NCBI GenBank assembly: GCA_963723745.1 | Contig: CAVRRZ010000004.1 | Location: forward strand, 372,001 to 436,000 | Reading direction: 5' to 3' | From: CAVRRZ01 sp963723745 | GTDB taxonomy: Bacteria; Actinomycetota; Actinomycetes; Mycobacteriales; Geodermatophilaceae | DNA length: 64,000 bases | Shown: in pieces, positions 16,303 through 24,714 of the stretch | Numbering within the stretch: the stretch's first letter is position 1 | Layout: every line of letters starts with the position of its first letter | Program-made: the position numbers and the translations under genes | Notes under the pieces: model-generated | Database searches by the model: none | What the model was told of the DNA's origin: nothing | What the model saw: the letters and a program-made list of their open reading frames with translations, nothing else

Positions 16303-17783
16303 GCCCGGCCAGTATCCCCGCTGTCGCGCCACGTATCCCCGCTGTCGCGCCACGTATCCCCGCTGTCGCGCCACGCCTCCAGCAGTCGCAGCCAGACCTC
16401 GCTCATCGTCGGGTAGGCCGGCACCGCGTGCCACAGCCGGGCGATGGGCACCTCGCCGGCCACGGCGACCGTCGCCGCGTGCAGCAGTTCGGCCACCGCC
16501 GGGCCGACGAAGGTGACGCCGAGCAGCACCTCGCGCTCGGGATCCACCACGGCGATCGCGGTGCCCTCGTAACCGTCGGCGAACAGCGAGGCGCCGGCGA
16601 CCCTGCCCAGCGGGTAGCTGATCACCCGGTGGGGGCGGCCCTCCTCGGCCGCCTGGGCGGCGGTGAGGCCGACCATGGCCACCTGCGGGGTGGTGAAGAC
16701 GACCGACGGCGTGGCCGCCCGGTCCGCCGTGGCCACGAAGGGCGACCAGTCGGCGGTCGAGGGCACCTCGTTGCGCGACCGCGTGACGATGGCCGCCCCG
16801 GCCTGGCGCGCCTGGTACTTGCCCATGTGGGTCAGCTGCCGCCGGCCGTTGACGTCGCCGACGCCGTAGAGCCACGGCACACCGCGCACCCGCATCGTGT
16901 CGTCGACGTCCAGGTACGCGCCCGGGTCGAGACCCACGCTCTCCAGGCCCAGGTCCGCCGTCCGGGCGCGCCGGCCGACGGCGACCAGCAGTTCGTCGCC
17001 GCGGACCTCGCCGCCGTCCGTGGTGACGACGACGTCCGTGCCGCTCCGCCGCGCGGCCGTCACCTCGCAGCCCAGGCGGACGTCGACGCCCCGCGCGCGC
17101 AGCGCCGCGGCGACCGCGTCTCCGGCTGCCGGCTCCATGTCGTCGAGCAGCCGCTTCCCGCGCTGCAGCACGGTCACCTGCGACCCGAGCGCCTGCCAGG
17201 CCGTGGCCATCTCGCAGCCGACGTAGCCGCCGCCGAGGATCAGCAGCCGGCCCGGCGGCTGCTTGGCGCTGGTCGCCTCGCGCGGCGTCCACGCACCGAC
17301 GTCGGACAGCCCGTCGACCGGGGGCATCGACGCCTCCGACCCGGTGCACACCGCGACCGCGTGCCGGGCGTGCAGCTCCAGCGGGCCGCTGTCGGTGTCG
17401 ACGACGACGGAGCGCCGGCCGCTGAGCCGTCCCGAACCGCGCACCAGGGCGATGCCGGCGCGCTCGACCCAACGGACCTGGCTGCTGTCGTCCCAGCCGT
17501 GGGTGAACGTGTCACGCCGGGCCAGCGTCGCCTCGACGTCCTGCTCCCCCGTCACCGCCTGCTTCGCCCCGTCGACGGCGCGGGCCTCGGCGAGCACCTC
17601 GGTGCCACGCAGCAGGGCCTTGCTGGGCATGCAGGCCCAGTACGAGCACTCACCGCCCACGAGCTCGCGCTCCACGAGGACCGCCGAGAGGCCGCCGCGG
17701 ACGACGACGTCCGCGAGGTTCTCGCCCGTGGAGCCACCACCGATGACGACGACGTCGTAGGTCTGCTCGCGGTCGCCGGTCAC
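16299..17783 (-). CDS. FAD/NAD(P) pyridine nucleotide-disulfide oxidoreductase
   Basis: The protein (494 residues from the GTG at 17783; a GTG at 17792 is equally possible) belongs to the dihydrolipoamide dehydrogenase/mercuric reductase group. It has the FAD motif VVVIGGGSTGENLADVV, the redox disulfide GGECSYWACMPSKALLR (Cys-x4-Cys), the NAD(P) motif LLILGGGYVGCEMA and the second FAD motif VPWLYGVGDVNG, then a dimerisation domain with PQVAMVGLTAAQA and HAVPAYPTMSEVW. The substrate is unknown; a mercury-specific N-terminal domain is absent. The extreme C-terminus is extended by a 7-residue repeat (WRDSGDT) encoded by three perfect 21-bp copies. Its stop overlaps the DUF1992 start by 4 bp. Confidence 0.88.
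   Translation of the reverse strand: MTGDREQTYDVVVIGGGSTGENLADVVVRGGLSAVLVERELVGGECSYWACMPSKALLRGTEVLAEARAVDGAKQAVTGEQDVEATLARRDTFTHGWDDSSQVRWVERAGIALVRGSGRLSGRRSVVVDTDSGPLELHARHAVAVCTGSEASMPPVDGLSDVGAWTPREATSAKQPPGRLLILGGGYVGCEMATAWQALGSQVTVLQRGKRLLDDMEPAAGDAVAAALRARGVDVRLGCEVTAARRSGTDVVVTTDGGEVRGDELLVAVGRRARTADLGLESVGLDPGAYLDVDDTMRVRGVPWLYGVGDVNGRRQLTHMGKYQARQAGAAIVTRSRNEVPSTADWSPFVATADRAATPSVVFTTPQVAMVGLTAAQAAEEGRPHRVISYPLGRVAGASLFADGYEGTAIAVVDPEREVLLGVTFVGPAVAELLHAATVAVAGEVPIARLWHAVPAYPTMSEVWLRLLEAWRDSGDTWRDSGDTWRDSGDTGRA
16312..16374 (-). repeat. Three perfect 21-bp tandem repeats at a gene end
   Basis: Units 16312-16332, 16333-16353 and 16354-16374 are identical (GTATCCCCGCTGTCGCGCCA plus C on the plus strand). 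The period is a multiple of three, so copies can be gained or lost without frameshift. In the oxidoreductase frame they encode WRDSGDT repeats at the protein end. Confidence 0.92.
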
Positions 17784-17834
17784 GCTGTACACCGGATCAT
17801 GTCCCCATCCTGATCGTGTGGTCGACTGGCCGCC

Positions 17835-18344
17835 ATGCCGGTCGACGCCGTCGAGTTCGCCACCGCCATGCGGCTGTACGCGGCAGGCGTGTGCCTGCTG
17901 ACCGTTCAGGACGACATCGACGACGTCGGGACGACGGTCAGCTCGGTGATGAGCGTCTCGGCACAGCCCCCGCTGGTGGCCGTCGGGCTGACTGCGCACG
18001 GCTATCCCGCCGAGCTGCTCGGCGAGGTGGGGCGGTGCGGGCTGACGGTGCTGGCCGCCCAGCACGCGATCGTCGCGAGCCGGTTCGCCTCGGCCGGCCG
18101 GCCCAGCGCCCGGCACCTGCTCGAGTCGGTGCCGTGGTCCCGGACGGACGGCGGCGCCATCGTGCTGGACGAGGGTCTAGTGGCGCTGGACTGCCGCCTC
18201 GACCGGCTGGTCCCGGCCGGCGATCACGTGCTCGCGCTGCTCGAGGTCGAGGCGGTGCCGGTGCTCAACGACGCGGCCGTCCCGCTGCTGCGACTGCGCG
18301 GCCGGTACGCCGACGGATCCGGCAGCGTCCTCGGGCGCCCGTGA
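17835..18344 (+). CDS. Flavin reductase-like domain protein
   Basis: The 169-residue protein fits the flavin reductase (NADH:FMN, HpaC-like) beta-barrel family: FATAMRLYAAGVCLLTVQDD near the start, the FMN-binding TTVSSVMSVSAQPPLVAVGL, then GLTVLAAQHAIVASRFA and a closing LLRLRGRYADG. Such proteins supply reduced flavin to partner monooxygenases or bind flavin or heme. The usual phosphate-binding S-x-S-x-x-P pattern is present. It is divergent from the disulfide oxidoreductase with a 51-base gap and does not overlap the sigma factor gene downstream. Confidence 0.82.
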   Translation: MPVDAVEFATAMRLYAAGVCLLTVQDDIDDVGTTVSSVMSVSAQPPLVAVGLTAHGYPAELLGEVGRCGLTVLAAQHAIVASRFASAGRPSARHLLESVPWSRTDGGAIVLDEGLVALDCRLDRLVPAGDHVLALLEVEAVPVLNDAAVPLLRLRGRYADGSGSVLGRP

Positions 18345-18372
18345 GCGCGCCGCGAGAAAAGTCCGCCGCCGG

Positions 18373-18420
18373 TGTCACATCCCGGTGGCCGGCGGTGCTG
18401 ACCAGGTGTGGAGCTCGTAC
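18373..18420 (+). promoter_or_regulatory. Candidate ECF-type promoter upstream of the sigma gene
   Basis: The 153-base gap before the sigma factor holds TGTCACAT at 18373-18380, a sequence resembling -35 elements of several actinobacterial ECF sigma regulons, followed by GGTGCTGACC-type bases. It could be an autoregulated promoter. The -10 match is weak, so this is only a candidate. Confidence 0.3.
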
Positions 18421-18497
18421 GGCCGTCGATGACCGCACCGGTGTCGCTGCCCGGTGCGCGCGGTGCGGTCCGGTCCCGGACTGAACGGGGCACGCCC

Positions 18498-19010
18498 ATG
18501 GCGCGAGGCCACGCGGACATCCGGCCGGATCTCGAGGCCGTCTTCCGCAGCCACTACGCCCGCGTCGTCGCCGTCGCCGCCCGGGTGCTCGGCTCCCGCG
18601 ACCAGGCGGAGGACGTCGCCCAGGAGGTGTTCCTGTCCTTCGGGCGCTCCTCGGTGCCGGCCGGCGAGGCGGCCGGCTGGCTGACCGTGGCCGCGACCCA
18701 CACGGCGCTCAACCTGCTCCGCTCGACCCGCCGCCGCAGCGCCCGCGAGGAGGCGGCGGACGACGGTCCAACGGTCGCCCCCGATGTCGCCGACGTCGTC
18801 GTCACGCGCGACGAGCGCAGCGCCGTGCGGGCAGCGCTCACCCGGCTGCCGCACAAGCAGGCGGCGGCCCTGGTGCTCCGGCACAGCGGCCTGAGCTACG
18901 CCGAGGTCGCCGCCGCCCTCTCCATGTCCCCCGGCAGCGTGGGCACCACCGTGCGCCGCGCCGAATCCGTCCTGCTCGAGGAGCTGAACCGCCATGCGTC
19001 ATCCGAGTGA
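18498..19010 (+). CDS. ECF-family RNA polymerase sigma factor
   Basis: From the ATG at 18498 the protein has 170 residues. Region 2 is visible in FRSHYARVVAVAARVLGSRD followed by QAEDVAQEVFLSF, and region 4 in LTRLPHKQAAALVLRHSGLS with YAEVAAALSMSPGSVGTTVR, the helix-turn-helix that reads the -35 element. Region 3 and any C-terminal extension are absent, so this is a short ECF factor. Its end overlaps the next gene, a predicted membrane anti-sigma factor, by 17 bp, the usual arrangement for a sigma factor held at the membrane until a signal arrives. Confidence 0.9.
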   Translation: MARGHADIRPDLEAVFRSHYARVVAVAARVLGSRDQAEDVAQEVFLSFGRSSVPAGEAAGWLTVAATHTALNLLRSTRRRSAREEAADDGPTVAPDVADVVVTRDERSAVRAALTRLPHKQAAALVLRHSGLSYAEVAAALSMSPGSVGTTVRRAESVLLEELNRHASSE

Positions 19011-20127
19011 GGGCGTCCTGCGCCGGCTGGTCGACGAACCGGCCGGTGTGACCGACGACGACCGCGCGCACGTCACCGGCTGCCCGACCTGCCTGCGTGC
19101 CCTGGACGGCGCCCGCGCCGACGCGCAGCTGGTGGGTTCCGCCCTCTCGACGTCGGGCGCCGAACGCGTCGACACCGATGCCGCGTGGGCCCGGCTCGCG
19201 GCCACGACCACGGCCACGACAACGGCCACGGCCACGGCCACGACCACGACCACGACCACGGTCCGGCCCGAGCGGTCCCGGGCCATGAGCCGGGGGCGTC
19301 GCCGGTGGCAGTCCGTCGTCCGCCGTCCGGCCGTGGCCGCTCTCGCCGCGGCCGTGCTGGTGACCGGGGCCGGCGTCGCGGCGGCCAACGACTGGCTGCC
19401 GATCTTCCAGACCGAGCGCGTCGACCCCGTCGAGGTTCCCGCCACCGAGCTGGTGCAGGTGCCCGACCTCTCCGCCTACGGCGACCTCGAGATCACCGAC
19501 GAGCCGGACACCGAGCAGGTGGCCGACGCCGCGACCGCGCGGGAGCGGACCGGCCTCGACGTCCCCGAGGTGGCCGAGCTGCCGGCGGGCGTGACCGGCG
19601 AACCGGTCCACCTGGTGGCCGGAGTCGTCGACGCGACGTTCACCTTCTCGGCCGCGAAGGCCGCGCAGGCGGCCGCCGCCGACGGCGAGGTGCTGCCTCC
19701 GCCGCCGCCCGGGCTGGACGGGAGCGCGGTCCGGTTCGAGGCCGGGCCGGGCGTGGCGACCCTGTGGGCGCAGCCGACCGGTGTGCCGACCCTCGTGGTC
19801 GCCCGCGTGGTCGCGCCCTCGGTGTACTCGTCGGGCGTGCCGTTCGAGACGGTGCGCGACTACCTGCTGTCGCTGCCCGGCCTGCCCGACGGGCTCGCCG
19901 ACCAGCTGCGCGATCTGTCCGCCGACGCCTCGACGCTGCCGCTGCCCGTGCCCGCGGAGCTGGTCACCAGCTCGACGGCCGAGGTCGACGGCGCCACGGC
20001 CACGGTGCTCACCTCCCGCAACGGGGCGTTCGCCGGCGTGGTCTGGGTCGAGGACGGGGTGATGACCGGCGTCGCCGGGTCGCTGAGCGTCGACGAGGTC
20101 CTGTCGGTCGCCCGTGGCCTCCGCTGA
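18994..20127 (+). CDS. Putative membrane anti-sigma factor
   Basis: The 377-residue protein starts with a short zinc-finger-like anti-sigma segment (LRRLVDEPAGVTDDDRAHVT then GCPTCLRAL, a shortened H-x3-C-x2-C). A threonine/alanine-rich linker from a hexanucleotide repeat precedes one membrane helix (VAALAAAVLVTGAGVAAAN, about 110-130). The remaining 245 residues should lie outside the membrane and include a proline stretch and DUF4367-like strands (PVHLVAGVVDATFTFSA; ATVLTSRNGAFAGVVWVEDG). It probably binds the sigma factor encoded just upstream and senses an envelope signal. The exact sensor function is unknown. It ends two bases before the plausible start region of the ABC ATPase. Confidence 0.78.
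   Translation: MRHPSEGVLRRLVDEPAGVTDDDRAHVTGCPTCLRALDGARADAQLVGSALSTSGAERVDTDAAWARLAATTTATTTATATATTTTTTTVRPERSRAMSRGRRRWQSVVRRPAVAALAAAVLVTGAGVAAANDWLPIFQTERVDPVEVPATELVQVPDLSAYGDLEITDEPDTEQVADAATARERTGLDVPEVAELPAGVTGEPVHLVAGVVDATFTFSAAKAAQAAAADGEVLPPPPPGLDGSAVRFEAGPGVATLWAQPTGVPTLVVARVVAPSVYSSGVPFETVRDYLLSLPGLPDGLADQLRDLSADASTLPLPVPAELVTSSTAEVDGATATVLTSRNGAFAGVVWVEDGVMTGVAGSLSVDEVLSVARGLR
19201..19260 (+). repeat. Hexanucleotide repeat in the anti-sigma linker
   Basis: About ten units of GCCACG or ACGACC-type hexamers (CCACGA, CCACGG, CAACGG variants) run through this segment. They encode only threonine and alanine and lie between the predicted sigma-binding segment and the membrane helix. 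Confidence 0.85.
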
Positions 20128-20146
20128 CGCCGCTACCGTCCGCGGG

Positions 20147-21142
20147 GTGACCTCCGGGACCGCCGCAGCGGGAGCACTCGCCGGCCTGCCGCCGTCCCCC
20201 GCGGTCTGGTGCTCCGGACTGCGCAAGCGGTACGGGCGCCAGACCGCCGTCGACGACGTGTCGTTCTCCGTGGCCCGCGGCGAGGTGCTCGGCCTGCTCG
20301 GCCCCAACGGGGCGGGCAAGACCAGCGTGATCAAGATGCTGCTCGGCCTCGTGCGGCCCGACGCCGGCGAGGTACTGCTGCTCGGCCGGCGCTCGTCCGA
20401 CCCCCGGTCGCGCAGCGCGGTCGGGTACCTGCCCGAGCTGTTCCGCTACCAGCCGTGGCTGACCGCGGCCGAGGTGCTCGACCTGCACGTCCGCCTCGCC
20501 CGCGTGCCGGTCGACGCCGCGCAGCGGCGGGAGTGCCTGGCCCTGGTCGGCCTCGCCGCGCGCGCCGGCGACCGGGTCGGCGGGTTCTCGAAGGGCATGC
20601 AGCAGCGACTCGGCCTCGCCGTCGCGCTGGTCGCCCGGCCCGAGCTCGTCGTCCTGGACGAACCGACCAGCGCGCTCGACCCGCTCGGCCGGGCCGACGT
20701 CCGCGACCTCGTGCTCTCGCTCAAGGCGCGCGGTGTCGCCGTGCTGCTCAACTCCCACCTCATCGGCGAGGTCGAGCGGGTCTGCGACCGGGTGGTCATC
20801 CTCGACAAGGGCAGGGTGGCCGCGTCGGGCACCCTCGCCGAGCTGCTCGGGCAGCGGGAGGTCCGGCTGCGGCTGGCCGAGGTGGACGGCCGAGCCGAGG
20901 ACCGGCTGCGCGCGGCCGGCGCCCTGACCCGCAGCGGCGACTGGTTCACCGTGCAGCTCCCGTCGGACGACGACGGCGTCACGGTGTCCGACCTGGTGCC
21001 CGACCTGGTGCGCGACCTGGTCGCCCTCGGCGTCCGCGTGCACGCCGTCGAACCGGTGCGCATCAGCCTGGAGGAGCGGCTGCTGGCCGTGCTGCGGCAC
21101 GACGAACCCGTCCTGCCCGGCGCCGGGGAGCCGGCCCGATGA
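20147..21142 (+). CDS. ABC transporter ATP-binding protein
   Basis: The ATPase carries Walker A (GLLGPNGAGKTSVIKMLLGL), a Q-loop region near YLPELFRYQPWL, the signature FSKGMQQRLGLAVAL, Walker B (PELVVLDEPTSALDP) and the switch histidine in LLNSHLIGEVE. A C-terminal 100-residue domain follows, as in ABC-2 type exporters and multidrug ATPases. I place the start at the GTG at 20147, preceded by CTACCGT, which could be a -10 for a nearly leaderless message; a GTG at 20114 overlapping the anti-sigma gene is the alternative. The stop overlaps the permease start by 4 bp (ATGA), so the two form one exporter. Confidence 0.9.
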   Translation: MTSGTAAAGALAGLPPSPAVWCSGLRKRYGRQTAVDDVSFSVARGEVLGLLGPNGAGKTSVIKMLLGLVRPDAGEVLLLGRRSSDPRSRSAVGYLPELFRYQPWLTAAEVLDLHVRLARVPVDAAQRRECLALVGLAARAGDRVGGFSKGMQQRLGLAVALVARPELVVLDEPTSALDPLGRADVRDLVLSLKARGVAVLLNSHLIGEVERVCDRVVILDKGRVAASGTLAELLGQREVRLRLAEVDGRAEDRLRAAGALTRSGDWFTVQLPSDDDGVTVSDLVPDLVRDLVALGVRVHAVEPVRISLEERLLAVLRHDEPVLPGAGEPAR

Positions 21143-21987
21143 CGGCGCTGACCATCGCCCGCCTCACCCTGCGCGAGGCGTCCCGCCGCCGGGTCGTCTG
21201 GGCGCTGCTCGTGCTCACCGTCGCGCTGCTGGCGCTCAGCGGGTGGGGCTTCTCGCGACTGATCGGGCTGGACACCGAGCTGGGCACGCTGACCAGCGGG
21301 GAGGCCCGGCTCGTGGCCTCGCTGTTGCTCAACCTGGTGATGTTCGGCTTCAGCCTGATCGCGGCGATCGGCACGGCGTTCCTCGCGGGACCCACGCTCG
21401 CCGGGGAGATCGAGTCGGGGCAGGCGCTGGCGATCCTCGCCCGCCCGGTCCGCCGCACCGCCGTCCTGCTGGGCAAGTGGCTGGGGCTGGCCACGTTCGG
21501 CGGCGGATACGTCGTCCTGGCCGGCCTCGCCCAGATCCTCGTCGTCCGCGCGGTGGTCGGCTACTGGCCCCCCGCGCCCGCCACGGGGCTCGCCCTGCTG
21601 GCCGCCGAGACGATCGTGCTGCTGACGCTGGCCCTCCTGCTGTCCAGCGCCGTCTCGACGATGGCGTCGGGCATCGTCGCGGTCGGCCTGTTCGGGGCGA
21701 CGTGGGTCGCCGGCGTGATCGGCGGCATCGGCGGGGCGCTGGGCAACGAGGGCGTCGAGCGCGTGGGCACGGTCGCGCAGGTCGTGCTGCCCACCGACGG
21801 GCTGTGGCGCGGGGCGATGAACGCCTTCCAGGACCCGATCGCGCTCGTCCAGATGGGCCCCGGTGAGGGTGGCTTCCCGTTCCTGAGCGACGCCCCCCTG
21901 ACGCCCGCCTACCTCGCGTGGGCCGCCCTGTGGGTGGCCGCGGTGTGGGGGCTGACCGCGCTGTCGTTCCGCCGCCGCGACGTCTGA
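21139..21987 (+). CDS. ABC-2 type transporter permease
   Basis: The 282-residue membrane protein has about six helices: near residues 18-40 (VVWALLVLTVALLALSGWGF), 60-85, 110-135, 145-170, 175-200 and 255-275. A typical ABC-2 (NosY/YhaP-like) segment, GPTLAGEIESGQALAILARP followed by VRRTAVLLGKWLG, marks the coupling region. It should pair with the ATPase encoded just upstream to export an unknown substrate. It is followed 13 bases later by a 23-bp perfect palindrome. Confidence 0.88.
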   Translation: MTALTIARLTLREASRRRVVWALLVLTVALLALSGWGFSRLIGLDTELGTLTSGEARLVASLLLNLVMFGFSLIAAIGTAFLAGPTLAGEIESGQALAILARPVRRTAVLLGKWLGLATFGGGYVVLAGLAQILVVRAVVGYWPPAPATGLALLAAETIVLLTLALLLSSAVSTMASGIVAVGLFGATWVAGVIGGIGGALGNEGVERVGTVAQVVLPTDGLWRGAMNAFQDPIALVQMGPGEGGFPFLSDAPLTPAYLAWAALWVAAVWGLTALSFRRRDV

Positions 21988-22000
21988 GCCGCCCCTCCCC

Positions 22001-22062
22001 GGGCAATGGAAGCGATACCTACGGGCTGGGCCCCCGAGACGTAGGTATCGCTTCCATTGCCC
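22001..22062. repeat. Perfect 23-bp palindrome, GGCAATGGAAGC family, copy 2
   Basis: Arms 22001-22023 and 22040-22062 are exact complements around a 16-base loop; pairing continues outward through C/G-rich bases. The arm begins GGGCAATGGAAGC, shared with the element at 15759. It lies between the ABC permease and fbiC. It probably forms a strong terminator-like hairpin. Confidence 0.85.
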
Positions 22063-22087
22063 GGAGGGGGGACTAGCGTCGGCGCCG

Positions 22088-24682
22088 ATGAACGCCCCGA
22101 CCGGGTCCGCGGTGAGCCGGGCCCTCACCCGAGCGGAGCGCGGCGTCGCCCTGGACGCGACCGAGGCGCAGACGCTGCTGCACGCCCGCGGGCTGGGCGA
22201 GGGCGAGCCGCTGGACCGGCTGCTCGTCGCCGCGGGCCGGGTACGCGACGCCGGCCTGGCCTCGGCCGGGCGGCCGGGAGTGGTCACCTACAGCAAGAAG
22301 GTGTTCATCCCGCTCACCCGGCTGTGCCGCGACCGCTGCCACTACTGCACGTTCGTGACGACGCCGGGTGCGTTGCGCGCCGCGGGCACGGCGCCCTACC
22401 TGTCCCCTGACGAGGTGCTCGAGGTGGCCCGCGCCGGTGCCGCCCTCGGCTGCAAGGAGGCGCTGTTCACCCTCGGCGACCGGCCCGAGGAGCGCTGGCC
22501 GGTGGCGGCCGAGTGGCTGGAGGCGCACGGCTTCGACTCGACCGTCGCCTACCTGCGGGCGATGGCGATCCGGGTGCTCGAGGAGACCGGGCTGCTCCCC
22601 CACCTCAACCCGGGCGTCCTCAGCTGGGAGGAGATCCAGCGGCTCAAGCCGGTGTCCGCGTCCATGGGCATGATGCTCGAGACCACGGCGACCCGGCTGT
22701 GGTCGGAGAAGGGCGGCCCGCACCACGGGTCGCCGGACAAGGAGCCCGCCGTCCGGCTGCGGGTGCTCGAGGACGCCGGCCGCAGCGCCGTCCCGTTCAC
22801 CACCGGGGTGCTGCTGGGCATCGGCGAGGACTACGCCGAGCGGGTGGACGCCGTCCTGCGGATCCGGGCCGCGCACCAGCGGCACGGGCACGTGCAGGAG
22901 GTGATCGTGCAGAACTTCCGGGCCAAGCCCCGGACGGCGATGGCCGCGCACGAGGACCTCGACCTGCAGGAGTACGTGGCCGCGGTCGCGGTGACCCGGC
23001 TGCTGCTCGGCCCGAAGGCGCGCGTCCAGGCCCCGCCGAACCTGTCCGACTCCACCGAGCTCGGCCTGCTGCTGCGCGCCGGCGTCGACGACTGGGGCGG
23101 GGTCAGCCCGCTGACACCGGACCACGTCAATCCCGAGCGGCCGTGGCCGGAACTGGACAAGCTCGCCGAACTGTCCCGCGACGCCGGGTTCGAGCTGCGC
23201 GAACGACTCGCCGTCCAGCCGCCGTACGTGACGCGGGTCGAGCCGTGGCTGGACCCGCGGGTGCGTCCCCACGTGGCGGCGCTCGCCGGCCCCGACGGGC
23301 TGGCGGTGGCCGAACGCATTCCCACCGGGCTGCCCTGGCAGGAGCCCGACGAGGTGTGGGCCTCGACCGGGCGCACCGACCTGCACGCCGAGGTGGACAC
23401 CGTCGGCCGGACCACCGACCGTCGCAGCGACTTCGACGACGTGTACGGCGACTGGTCCGATCTGCGCGACCGGACGACGGCCGCGCGCGACGGGCACACC
23501 ACCGCGCTCGAGGCCGGCGATCGCCGGGTGCTGGCGGCGCTGCTGCACGCCGAGGCCGACCCGGCGGGGCTCTCCGACGACGAGTACCTGACGCTGCTCG
23601 GCGCCGACGGTCCCGATCTGGACGCGTTGGCAGCGCTCGCCGACGCCGTCCGCGCCGACGCCGTCGGCGACGACGTCACCTACGTCGTCAACCGCAACAT
23701 CAACTTCACCAACGTCTGCTACACCGGCTGCCGGTTCTGCGCGTTCGCGCAGCGGCGCACCGACGCCGACGCCTACACGCTGTCGATGGAGCAGGTCGGC
23801 GACCGGGTCGACGAGGCGTGGGCGGTCGGCGCGACCGAGATCTGCATGCAGGGCGGCATCCACCCCGACCTGCCGGGGACGGCGTACTTCGACCTGGCGC
23901 GGGAGGTGAAGCGCCGGCGACCCGACATCCACCTGCACGCCTTCTCGCCGATGGAGATCGTCAACGGCGCCGCCCGCACCGGGCTGTCGTTCGCCGACTT
24001 CCTGACCGCCGCGAAGGAGGCCGGCCTCGACAGCGTGCCCGGTACGGCGGCCGAGATCCTCGACGACGACGTCCGGTGGGTGCTGACCAAGGGCAAGCTG
24101 CCGACGTCGACCTGGCTGGAGATCATCGCCACCGCACACCGGGTGGGCCTGCCGTCGACCTCGACGATGATGTACGGCCACGTCGACACGCCCGCGCACT
24201 GGGTGGCGCACCTGCGCACACTGGCCCGGCTGCAGGACGACACCGGTGGTCTCACCGAGTTCGTGCTGCTGCCGTTCGTCCACCACAACGCCCCGATCTA
24301 CCTGGCCGGCGTCGCCCGCCCCGGCCCGACGGTGCGGGAGAACCGGGCCCTGCACGCCGTCGCCCGCCTGCTGCTGCACGGCCGGATCGTCAACATCCAG
24401 ACCTCGTGGGTCAAGCTCGGCGAGGCCGGCACCCGGTCGGTGCTGCAGGGTGGCGCCAACGATCTCGGTGGCACGCTCATGGAGGAGACGATCAGCCGGA
24501 TGGCCGGCAGCGAGAACGGCTCGCGCAAGACCATCGGCGAGCTCGAGGCCATCGCAGCCGCCGTCGGCCGGCCCGCCCGCCAGCGGACCACCGAGTACGG
24601 CACCCCGTCGGCCGAGCGCCTCGCGGCCGCCCGCGCCGACGAGGCCCGCCATCGGCTGACGCTCACGATCACGCCGGCCTGA
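22088..24682 (+). CDS. fbiC: FO synthase FbiC (CofG-CofH fusion)
   Basis: The 864-residue bifunctional radical SAM enzyme makes FO, the deazaflavin core of coenzyme F420, from a pyrimidine precursor and tyrosine. The N-terminal CofG half has its 4Fe-4S motif in LCRDRCHYCTF and the C-terminal CofH half in CYTGCRFCAF; each is a CxxxCxxC triad. Other family segments are GVLLGIGEDYAERVDAV in the first half and GTAAEILDDDVRWVLTKGKL, TMMYGHVDTPAHWV and QTSWVKLGEAG in the second. Full length matches actinobacterial FbiC. The ATG at 22088 follows a long palindrome by 25 bases, so the gene probably has its own promoter in or after that element. Confidence 0.96.
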   Translation: MNAPTGSAVSRALTRAERGVALDATEAQTLLHARGLGEGEPLDRLLVAAGRVRDAGLASAGRPGVVTYSKKVFIPLTRLCRDRCHYCTFVTTPGALRAAGTAPYLSPDEVLEVARAGAALGCKEALFTLGDRPEERWPVAAEWLEAHGFDSTVAYLRAMAIRVLEETGLLPHLNPGVLSWEEIQRLKPVSASMGMMLETTATRLWSEKGGPHHGSPDKEPAVRLRVLEDAGRSAVPFTTGVLLGIGEDYAERVDAVLRIRAAHQRHGHVQEVIVQNFRAKPRTAMAAHEDLDLQEYVAAVAVTRLLLGPKARVQAPPNLSDSTELGLLLRAGVDDWGGVSPLTPDHVNPERPWPELDKLAELSRDAGFELRERLAVQPPYVTRVEPWLDPRVRPHVAALAGPDGLAVAERIPTGLPWQEPDEVWASTGRTDLHAEVDTVGRTTDRRSDFDDVYGDWSDLRDRTTAARDGHTTALEAGDRRVLAALLHAEADPAGLSDDEYLTLLGADGPDLDALAALADAVRADAVGDDVTYVVNRNINFTNVCYTGCRFCAFAQRRTDADAYTLSMEQVGDRVDEAWAVGATEICMQGGIHPDLPGTAYFDLAREVKRRRPDIHLHAFSPMEIVNGAARTGLSFADFLTAAKEAGLDSVPGTAAEILDDDVRWVLTKGKLPTSTWLEIIATAHRVGLPSTSTMMYGHVDTPAHWVAHLRTLARLQDDTGGLTEFVLLPFVHHNAPIYLAGVARPGPTVRENRALHAVARLLLHGRIVNIQTSWVKLGEAGTRSVLQGGANDLGGTLMEETISRMAGSENGSRKTIGELEAIAAAVGRPARQRTTEYGTPSAERLAAARADEARHRLTLTITPA

Positions 24683-24714
24683 GGACCGCGGCCGGCGCTG
24701 TCTACTCTCCGGGC

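Noticed and set aside
16299..17783. Mercuric reductase (merA) call
   Set aside because: The disulfide flavoprotein fold is clear, but there is no N-terminal metal-binding domain, no C-terminal Cys-Cys and no mer gene nearby.
17835..18344. Partner reductase of the LLM monooxygenase at 8465-9502
   Set aside because: The genes are 8 kb apart on opposite strands, so nothing in the sequence links them.
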